Positions 33,983 to 39,312 of a stretch of 39,312 bases of DNA are shown piece by piece; position 1 is the first letter of the stretch; each line of letters starts with the position of its first letter. The DNA comes from Corynebacterium macginleyi (GTDB taxonomy: Bacteria > Actinomycetota > Actinomycetes > Mycobacteriales > Mycobacteriaceae): NCBI RefSeq assembly GCF_003688935.1, contig NZ_REGE01000016.1, positions 1 to 39,312 of the forward strand, in the 5' to 3' direction. A program made the position numbers and the translations under genes. The notes under the pieces are model-generated. The model did not search any database and was not told the origin of the DNA. It saw nothing but the letters and a program-made list of their open reading frames with translations.

Positions 33983-34547
33983 CCAGCTCGCGGGCTGTAT
34001 ATAGCGGCCCGGCTTCCTTCGTCAGGCGCGATCCAGCCAGACCGCCATCAAGGAAAATCAGCAGCTGACTCGCTTGGGAGGCCGAGGGGTAACCGTTGCG
34101 CTCTGTCAACAGAGCCGTCAGGGTGGAATGCACCCAATCGCGATGCCTAATGCAGGCCGCGACGATGCCGCGCTCTGACTCCGTTTCAGGCCGCGGGTAC
34201 TCACCTGCGGCATTTAAAAAGTGCGATCCGCGAAAGCCCTCTTCCGGCTCTTCCTCGATGAATTTATCAAAAAAGGCCAGGATCTTTTGGTCCGGGTCCT
34301 GCATGTTAGCTGTCCGCTGCTCCCAGTCTTGGCGGAACTGTTCATCCAAAGATTCCACATAAGCGATAACCAAGGCATCTTTGGAGCCAAACAAAGAATA
34401 GAGGGAGGCTTTGGCCACATCTGCTTCGCGCAAAATGCGGTCAATACCGATGACGCGAATACCCTCGATTTTAAAAAGCTTGGTTGCAGATTCCAGCAGC
34501 CGACTTCGCGGGCTGGGCCGATTGCGGCGCGACTTCTTCTCTGCCAT
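33939..34547 (-). CDS. TetR-family regulator
   Basis: 202 aa from the ATG at 34547 with GAGAGGA upstream. The N-terminal helix-turn-helix runs through GIDRILREADVAKASLYSLFGSKDAL (about residues 31-58); the C-terminal domain would bind an unknown ligand. A palindromic site upstream suggests autoregulation. The 3' end overlaps the convergent YidC gene by 44 nt. Confidence 0.9.
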   Translation of the reverse strand: MAEKKSRRNRPSPRSRLLESATKLFKIEGIRVIGIDRILREADVAKASLYSLFGSKDALVIAYVESLDEQFRQDWEQRTANMQDPDQKILAFFDKFIEEEPEEGFRGSHFLNAAGEYPRPETESERGIVAACIRHRDWVHSTLTALLTERNGYPSASQASQLLIFLDGGLAGSRLTKEAGPLYTARELATQMLSAPPADYSI

Positions 34548-34589
34548 GGGTTCCTCTCTACAACAGCAAAACCGGTTCATCTACACTTT

Positions 34590-34610
34590 ATAGACAAACC
34601 GGTATGTATG
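34590..34610. promoter_or_regulatory. Candidate TetR operator
   Basis: ACAAACC (34594-34600) and GGTATGT (34601-34607) form an imperfect palindrome of the form AnACAnACC-GGTnTGTnT, a common TetR-family operator pattern. It lies about 45 bp upstream of the regulator's start, just upstream of a -10-like TATAAA on the minus strand. A second ACCGGTT occurs at 34571-34577. Confidence 0.5.
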
Positions 34611-34625
34611 CTAATTACATGCGAA

Positions 34626-34877
34626 CTATTTCTTTACTTTGTCCACAATCCACAGCAGGAGGCAAGCACCCGCGGTGGCCGCGAAGATGGAGAAGATCCA
34701 CCCACCGCTAGCCTCAATATTCAGTAGCTGGATGATGATACCGCCGATAAGGCCACCGACAACGCCCACCACCAGGTTGGTAAACAACCCATGGTCCCGC
34801 TTCATGATCTTTTCTGCTAGCCAACCAGCGATGATACCAACAAAAATTGAGGTGAATAGACCTAAACCTAGTCCCAT
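34626..34877 (-). CDS. GlsB/YeaQ/YmgE-family stress membrane protein
   Basis: 83 aa with three hydrophobic helices and the Gly-rich repeats GIIAGWLAEKI and GVVGGLIGGII typical of transglycosylase-associated small membrane proteins. Induced by envelope or acid stress in other bacteria; exact role unknown. GGAGG sits 7 nt before the ATG at 34877, so this start is preferred over 34889. It lies upstream of and in the same direction as the TetR gene. Confidence 0.88.
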   Translation of the reverse strand: MGLGLGLFTSIFVGIIAGWLAEKIMKRDHGLFTNLVVGVVGGLIGGIIIQLLNIEASGGWIFSIFAATAGACLLLWIVDKVKK

Positions 34878-34989
34878 GATTTCCTCCAAATATAAAAGTG
34901 TCCAATCATCCCAATGCTACCCCTCGTGGCTTAGTTGCGGATAACAAATTCGATACATTTGCATAGGGCAGTGACTCTTAGACACCAGA

Positions 34990-35028
34990 AGCGCTCCTCC
35001 CCTGGCTAAAAGCAGGGAGAAGAGCGCT
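34990..35028. terminator. Hairpin after the universal stress gene
   Basis: AGCGCT (34990-34995) and AGCGCT (35023-35028) pair, with a further CTCCC/GGGAG inner stem. No strong T-run follows on either strand. Confidence 0.5.
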
Positions 35029-35052
35029 AGGAAGTTAGGCTAGTGAAAAAAT

Positions 35053-35952
35053 TTAGCCTTGATCGTCCGGGCGTACCACCATCATCGGACACGGTGCCGA
35101 CTGCAGCAGGGCGCGAGAAGTGGAGCCAAGGACCATGCCCTTGAACCCGCCGCGGCCGTGGGAGCCGACAACGAGAAGTTGAGCACTTTCGGCGGCCTCC
35201 GTCAGCGCACGGACAGGGCGGTCACGAGTGATTTGCTTCTTCACGTCAACATCTGGGAACTCTTCGCGCGGTTCTTTCAGGTTTTCTTCCAGTACCTCAG
35301 TCTGTTCCTTTTCAATTTCTGCCCACTCAGATTGAGCTGCGGACAAACCGGCGAGAGATGCCTGGATTTGCATATCCATCCAGGTGTGCACGGCAACGAG
35401 GGTCGCACCGCGAGCCTGAGCTTCGCGGAAAGCATAAGAGGTGGCCTTCTGCGAGACTTCGGAACCGTCCACACCAACGACAACTGGGCCGTACTTGGTG
35501 GAGTCGGTGACATTATTATCTTCACGCACCACAACTACCGGGCAAGCAGCATGGGAAACAACGGCGGCGGAAACGGAGCCCATGACCATGCCGGACAGGC
35601 CACCCATGCCGCGCGAGCCCATTACAACCATGGTGACGTCATGAGACATTTCCAGAAGCATATCAATTGGGGAGCCCTCTGCGATGGTGTGTCCAATCTT
35701 AAGCTCTGGTGCTACCTCGTGAGCTATCGCCCGGGCTTCCTCGATCTTTTCTAGGGTTTCTTCCTGCAAGTTATCATAAAGGTCCTTTGGCGGGACCATG
35801 CCCTCTGCGTACAGGAATTGCGGTATGGTGTAGCTCGATGCGATACGCAGGGGTATTTCCCTCTTCATCGCCGTATTTGCTGCCCAACGGACGGCGTTTT
35901 TTGAGGCGTCAGAACCGTCGACGGCGACTACTACAATGTCTTCCTTTGCCAT
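35053..35952 (-). CDS. Universal stress protein with two UspA domains
   Basis: 299 aa. Each half has a Usp fold with a nucleotide-binding loop: VVMGSRGMGGLSGMVMGS in the first and VVGSHGRGGFKGMVLGS in the second, of the type that binds ATP. Two-domain forms of this length are common in actinobacteria. GAAAGGA precedes the ATG. A TATAAT box lies 28 nt upstream. Confidence 0.94.
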   Translation of the reverse strand: MAKEDIVVVAVDGSDASKNAVRWAANTAMKREIPLRIASSYTIPQFLYAEGMVPPKDLYDNLQEETLEKIEEARAIAHEVAPELKIGHTIAEGSPIDMLLEMSHDVTMVVMGSRGMGGLSGMVMGSVSAAVVSHAACPVVVVREDNNVTDSTKYGPVVVGVDGSEVSQKATSYAFREAQARGATLVAVHTWMDMQIQASLAGLSAAQSEWAEIEKEQTEVLEENLKEPREEFPDVDVKKQITRDRPVRALTEAAESAQLLVVGSHGRGGFKGMVLGSTSRALLQSAPCPMMVVRPDDQG

Positions 35953-35980
35953 GATATTTCCTTTCGGTGGTTATAACGTA

Positions 35981-35986
35981 ATTATA
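35981..35986 (-). promoter_or_regulatory. -10 box of the universal stress gene
   Basis: Consensus TATAAT on the minus strand, giving a leader of about 20 nt. A perfect 8-bp palindrome GTTATAAC (35970-35977) lies at the expected transcription start region. Confidence 0.5.
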
Positions 35987-36133
35987 GTACGAACTAGGCT
36001 TAATGGTTGACAGTTGCAAGATTAGAATTGGACGGAGAAAAAATCTGAGGAGTATTCGTAATACGTTTCCTAGCACAGCACCAATTCCATCGGAGAAAAC
36101 GCGATACTCTAATCTGCGAGAGAATTGATACCT

Positions 36134-37117
36134 ATGCCAAACACACTAGTACACCACAAGAAGGGATTCTTCCCGTTACCCATTAAAAATGGGCTCAACC
36201 CTACGCGCGTACGCACGCCGGAGGCTGGCCTTAGCGCCTGGGATTTCCTCAACGCAGTCATCTCCTCCCAGCGCCACCGGCACCCCGATGATGATGAACA
36301 GGCACTGCGTGACCGATTTTCCGCAGGTGAGGTGGTCCTACGCGATCAAACACCCCTTAACCCCGATGCAGTGCTTGAACAAGATGTCGATGTCTTCTTC
36401 TACCGCATGCCCGCACCAGAGACACCCGTGCCTTATGACATCCCCATTATCTATGAGGACGACAACATCTTGGTAGCCGATAAGCCTCCCTTCATGGCCA
36501 CCATGCCGCGCGCCCGCCACATTGTTGAGACTGCCACCGTTCGCCTCCGCCGTTCCACCGGAAACAATGAACTAGTGCCGGCACACCGCCTCGACCGCCT
36601 CACCTCGGGCCTGCTTCTATTTACCAAGCACCGGGAAGTCCGCGGCGCCTACCAATCCCTCTTTGCAGAAAAGAAAGTCCACAAGACCTACCAAGCGGTC
36701 GCGGAATTCCGCCGCTTGCCGACGCCCCTCCAATGGGCCTCCCACCTAACCAAGACGCCCGGCGAAATCCAAGGCCGGATAGCAGACGGTGAACCGAATG
36801 CTTTCACCACTCTAGAATCGGTAGAACCTATTGATAAGGCCTCTTATGAAAAGGTTCACGGGCCTCTTCCTGACCTCGGCATCTACACCCTAAAACCACA
36901 AACAGGGAAGACCCATCAATTGCGGCTGCACATGTGGCAGGCTGGCATACCGATCCTTGGCGATCCTGTCTATCCCACTATTCTTCCCGAGGACGCCGAA
37001 GACATGTCCGTACCCTTGCACTTAACAGCTACGGACCTAGAATTCACGGATCCACTTAGCGGAAAGCTCCGCCATTTCATCTCAGGACTTCCATTGACTA
37101 CGCACAAATTGCTTTAA
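36134..37117 (+). CDS. RluA-family RNA pseudouridine synthase
   Basis: 327 aa. Isomerises uridine in rRNA or tRNA to pseudouridine; catalytic motif HRLDRLTSG with the nucleophilic Asp near residue 153, plus VADKPPFMATMP upstream and GKTHQLRLHMWQAGIPILGDPVY near the end. The ATG at 36134 is preferred; a TTG nine bases earlier is also in frame. The IS left end begins within a few bases of the stop codon, so the native C-terminus may be altered, although the length looks normal. Confidence 0.9.
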   Translation: MPNTLVHHKKGFFPLPIKNGLNPTRVRTPEAGLSAWDFLNAVISSQRHRHPDDDEQALRDRFSAGEVVLRDQTPLNPDAVLEQDVDVFFYRMPAPETPVPYDIPIIYEDDNILVADKPPFMATMPRARHIVETATVRLRRSTGNNELVPAHRLDRLTSGLLLFTKHREVRGAYQSLFAEKKVHKTYQAVAEFRRLPTPLQWASHLTKTPGEIQGRIADGEPNAFTTLESVEPIDKASYEKVHGPLPDLGIYTLKPQTGKTHQLRLHMWQAGIPILGDPVYPTILPEDAEDMSVPLHLTATDLEFTDPLSGKLRHFISGLPLTTHKLL

Positions 37118-37314
37118 GGTTCAAGCGTCCCCGGTTTTGTTCTGTTTGAGCAGAAGGAGAAATCTGGAACATGCCAAGAAAATTTGACCAGGATGCAAAG
37201 GACCGCGTGGTCCGTCTCGTGGAAGACCGCATCGTGGCGGAAAACATGTCGATGAACCCCGCGTGCCAGGCAGTAGCCCCAAAGCTCGGAGTATCAAGGC
37301 CCACACCCCGGTAA
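37118..37314 (+). mobile_element. IS3-family left end and truncated orfA
   Basis: After the pseudouridine synthase stop come a terminal-repeat-like sequence (AAGCGTCCCCGGTTTTG), AGAAGGAG and an ATG at 37171. The reading frame MPRKFDQDAKDRVVRLVEDR continues for 47 codons (CQAVAPKLGVSRPTPR) and ends at TAA 37312-37314. This is the N-terminal helix-turn-helix of an IS3 OrfA, cut short. The same left-end sequence type is present at 19596. Confidence 0.72.
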
Positions 37315-37516
37315 TGGACTTAAGGCGGTCCGCCGCCCAGGATACCACCCAGAACCAATACCTGAATCGTTAATTAGTTGAGTTCATCTGTACTGGCGTT
37401 ATACGAATAACGAGGCCGGTGGGTTTGAATCTCACCCCAACGTACTTCAGGTGCATGAGGTGAAACAGTTGCACAGCCCTTGAAGTGGGGCTGCAGCACT
37501 GATGGGCGTTTTAAAT
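37315..37516. other. Gene-free segment after the orfA fragment
   Basis: No gene seen. A 6-bp hairpin CAGCCC/GGGCTG (37474-37493) may end the small membrane gene that stops at 37517. CGTTAT/ATAACG and a GGTGGG/CTCACC stem with a TTTGAAT loop look tRNA-like but do not make a tRNA. Confidence 0.4.
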
Positions 37517-37741
37517 TTACGTCTGCTCCTGACTAGGCGAGTGCCAACGTCGGTAGAGCGCGTTGAATAACCTCGCTGAAGAAAAGAACACGATAAGGAG
37601 GAATACCGAAGAAAGGCAGAAGATTAAAATCCCTTCCACTAGGGTTCCCTCCTCACTCCGGAGCGATATAATGGTGACTACGATAGCTCCCAAGAGAGAC
37701 GATGTGATTACTTGCCAAAGAGGCCAAATCCCATATTTCAT
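37517..37741 (-). CDS. Small two-helix membrane protein, 74 aa
   Basis: Begins MKYGIWPLWQVITSSLLGAI and has a second hydrophobic stretch, GILIFCLSSVFLLIVFFSSA, with a basic, hydrophilic end. TAGGA lies 5 nt before the ATG. No family recognised. It sits among IS debris; it may be an accessory gene such as an immunity or phage-derived protein, but nothing in the sequence shows that. Confidence 0.5.
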   Translation of the reverse strand: MKYGIWPLWQVITSSLLGAIVVTIISLRSEEGTLVEGILIFCLSSVFLLIVFFSSARLFNALYRRWHSPSQEQT

Positions 37742-37808
37742 AAGTATCCTACTCAGCCCTTAAGTTATCTGATACCACCTAATCATAAGCGCTAATACGG
37801 CGTTACGT

Positions 37809-37985
37809 ATGGGGGTCAGGTCCATCTTCCTCGCCGCAGTCGAAGACTGTCTACACACAACCCCAACAGCGCAACATCGCAAAGCTATCACCCAGGCACT
37901 ATTCCGAAACCCAAATGCAAATCTGGCTGAATTTACTCCCCGGGTCCGAACCCTAAAAGTTGGGGTTGTCTGCGGAACTGCTTAG
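37809..37985 (+). CDS. Doubtful 58-residue ORF
   Basis: An open frame starting MGVRSIFLAAVEDCLHTT with no ribosome binding site and stops close upstream. It may be a relic of a longer gene or chance. Confidence 0.2.
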   Translation: MGVRSIFLAAVEDCLHTTPTAQHRKAITQALFRNPNANLAEFTPRVRTLKVGVVCGTA

Positions 37986-37990
37986 ATGAC

Positions 37991-38353
37991 TCAGACCAAT
38001 TCCCTTGTTTGGCAAGAGCTAATACATCTATCACTCGCTCCTGCGCTGCTGGAGGAAGAACTTTCGAGCTGATGTATACGACAGATAAGTTCGAACAAAT
38101 CGAGCAGGTCAGCTCTTTCCGGCATATGAAACTTTTTTCGCAGCTGGTTTAACGCGCCCGAAATGAGCGCATCTACCTCATCGTTGAGCCGGATCAAAAG
38201 TCGATTTCCGGCGCTTTTGCGGCAGAGAGCGAAGCGCTGTGGGCCAAGTACCGTGTAACGTTTTAAGCCCCAAGAGAACCAAGCTCTAGCTCTAGGTGGG
38301 AACAGGAGAGCACGCGAATCCGCTCTACACAGCGCAGGGATAAACGATAGCAA
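37991..38353 (-). CDS. Doubtful 120-residue ORF
   Basis: The frame can only begin at TTG and has no ribosome binding site. The middle part (LLIRLNDEVDALISGALNQL) looks protein-like, but both ends do not. Either a gene remnant or a chance frame. Confidence 0.25.
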   Translation of the reverse strand: MLSFIPALCRADSRALLFPPRARAWFSWGLKRYTVLGPQRFALCRKSAGNRLLIRLNDEVDALISGALNQLRKKFHMPERADLLDLFELICRIHQLESSSSSSAGASDRCISSCQTRELV

Positions 38354-38411
38354 ATCATTGCGTCAGGTTGACGACAAGGGTTAGTTTCCAGGAGGCGATT
38401 TTACTCACCGG

Positions 38412-38585
38412 TTATTCCTGATGACTGTTTTTGACGCGGTTGACCAGTACTGCCCCGACTATGGTGAGCAGGATGAGGATGAAAAATCCGACAATCGACT
38501 TGTTTGCGATGCCGACATAGCCTGAAATTGCCAGCCCAAATAATGCAACGACAATCGCATTGGGAGATATTTTATGCCTGTTCAT
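38412..38585 (-). CDS. 57-residue two-helix membrane protein
   Basis: MNRHKISPNAIVVALFGLAI leads into a second hydrophobic stretch, SIVGFFILILLTIVGAVLV, and a short basic tail. AGAGGA lies 3 nt before the ATG, a good ribosome binding site. No family recognised. It is followed by TAA and has no overlap with other frames. Its neighbours are IS fragments, so it is probably accessory. Confidence 0.6.
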   Translation of the reverse strand: MNRHKISPNAIVVALFGLAISGYVGIANKSIVGFFILILLTIVGAVLVNRVKNSHQE

Positions 38586-38738
38586 TAGTCCTCTTTAACA
38601 CTTGAACATTAAGTACACCCGCTACTACGAAACGATCCGGCCGTCGTGTGATCCGGCCCACGTGTAATGAGGTTACCCTCGTTTGGTGGATGCCCGATGG
38701 GTGCGGATCGTGTCTCCGCTAGAGAGAATGTTCATTGT
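38586..38738. other. Gene-free spacer before the orfB relic
   Basis: Contains the direct repeat GATCCGGCC at about 38633 and 38651. Nothing else can be supported. Confidence 0.35.
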
Positions 38739-39099
38739 AAGTCAACAACGCCAAGTAACGTTGCTGATGGACTGGAGTTCCACGCGGATCGCGGAACCCA
38801 ATTCACCAGCGAGCAGCTCTGGGATATGTGCCGCAACCTGGGCATTGCTCAGTCAGTGGGGCGTACCGGCGTGTGCTTCGACAACGCGATGGCTGATTCG
38901 TTCTGGCCGACGCTGAAAACTTAAGCTTTACGACCGGAAGCGCTGACCAATCCGTAATGCCGCACGCAAGATTGTTGTTTATTGGATTGAAGTGGTCTAC
39001 AACCGGCCACGCCGACATTCCCCACTCGGGATGGTCAGCTCCGTCGATTTAGAGAATCACATCACCCACGCCAAAACCGAAGGAGACATCGCTGCCTAA
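38739..39099 (+). pseudogene. IS3-family orfB (integrase) C-terminal relic
   Basis: In the first frame NVADGLEFHADRGTQFTS and GIAQSVGRTGVCFDNAMAD match the catalytic core of an IS3 OrfB; the third catalytic residue is Asp in NAMADSFW where Glu is expected. A stop follows LKT; a shifted frame resumes with KLYDRKR, another stop, then IRNAARKIVVYWIEVVYNRP and the family ending EGDIAA before TAA. At least two stops or shifts and no upstream half, so inactive. It belongs to a different IS3 group from the relics at 19 kb. Confidence 0.85.
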
Positions 39100-39185
39100 C
39101 CATGAGGTAGCTCTACTACGTGTCCACGGTTTGCGGAAAACCTCAGGGGAGCACCTTGCGGCGTATGTAGGTGTTAGTCAAACAA

Positions 39186-39312
39186 TGTTATGTCCATGAG
39201 GTTTTTGGACTTGGAGTCTAGCTACTTTTTGGACTTGGAGTCTAGGGACTTTGTGGACGTGGAGTCTCCCCGCTTTTTGGACGGGGAGTCCACTGAGTTT
39301 TTGTACTGGTGC
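39186..39312 (-). repeat. Right copy of the window-terminal inverted repeat
   Basis: Exact reverse complement of 1-127, with the 24-bp units at 39195-39290. It begins 87 nt after the orfB relic stop. A likely IS end (TGTCCACGGTTTGCGG, about 39121-39136) lies between, so the repeat is probably not part of that IS element. Confidence 0.95.

Noticed and set aside
36052..36064. Palindrome GTATTCGTAATAC upstream of the pseudouridine synthase gene
   Set aside because: Only 5 bp per arm and no link to a promoter element; too weak to call an operator.
37366..37437. tRNA-like pattern: GGTGGGTTTGAATCTCACC like a T-arm, preceded by a hairpin with ACG in its loop
   Set aside because: The hairpin loop has the wrong size for an anticodon loop, only four of seven acceptor pairs can form and no D-arm fits. 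At best a decayed tRNA.

Overview
The window is a stretch of Corynebacterium chromosome. A cell-wall gene for galactofuran synthesis (glf), an LytR-CpsA-Psr ligase, an Lsr2-type nucleoid protein, a heme two-component system resembling HrrSA, small DUF families typical of the genus, and several promoters whose -10 box sits 6-7 nt before the start codon (leaderless mRNAs) all point there. From memory, the order glf - glpK - serS - gpm - pheA - LCP - glpQ - ldh - msrA - sodA - hrrA/hrrS is close to that of C. glutamicum. The species cannot be fixed by eye.

Layout. 1-372: one copy of a repeat that recurs inverted at the other end of the window, plus hairpins. 373-3906: a small basic protein, glf, and a secreted or anchored PGRP/amidase with an LGFP-like tail. 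3923-8828 (minus strand): a glycerol operon glpD-glpF-glpK followed by a HAD phosphatase. 9130-12036 (minus): serS and a PlsC acyltransferase fused to a degenerate HAD-like domain. 12102-14276 (plus): a GntR/UTRA regulator, a septum-formation-like membrane protein and a minizincin-type metalloprotein. 14273-15844 (minus): a histidine phosphatase and pheA. 15878-19052 (plus): amidase, CPBP membrane protein and LCP ligase. 19053-19904: two IS3 relics around a small membrane gene. 19905-22496 (minus): DUF5926, glpQ-like phosphodiesterase and ldh. 22584-25729: a membrane alpha/beta hydrolase, msrA and sodA. 25880-29309: a polytopic membrane protein with an unusual operator-promoter, a TM0106-type nuclease and DUF6474. 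29499-32332: Lsr2, hrrA/hrrS, a DUF2020 lipoprotein and a 50-residue membrane protein. 32332-35952: a class E sortase, a YidC paralogue, a TetR regulator, a YeaQ/GlsB membrane protein and a double-domain UspA. 36134-37117: an RluA-type pseudouridine synthase. 37118-39312: an accessory tail of IS3 fragments and small orphan ORFs.

Functional themes: glycerol and glycerophosphodiester use (glpD, glpF, glpK, glpQ-like, PlsC), envelope assembly (glf, PGRP, LCP, sortase, YidC, septum-like protein), oxidative and heme stress (msrA, sodA, hrrSA, UspA), and central enzymes (serS, pheA, ldh).

No intact novel defence or mobile system was found. The most unusual items are the 127-bp perfect inverted repeat at the window ends, built of 24-bp units and probably also an assembly-graph signature; an inverted repeat carrying a -10 box in its spacer directly against a start codon at 25880; divergent genes sharing start-codon bases at 31652-31655; four convergent gene pairs whose stop codons overlap by exactly 4 nt; the PlsC/HAD-like fusion; and a gene whose stop codon is supplied by an IS end.
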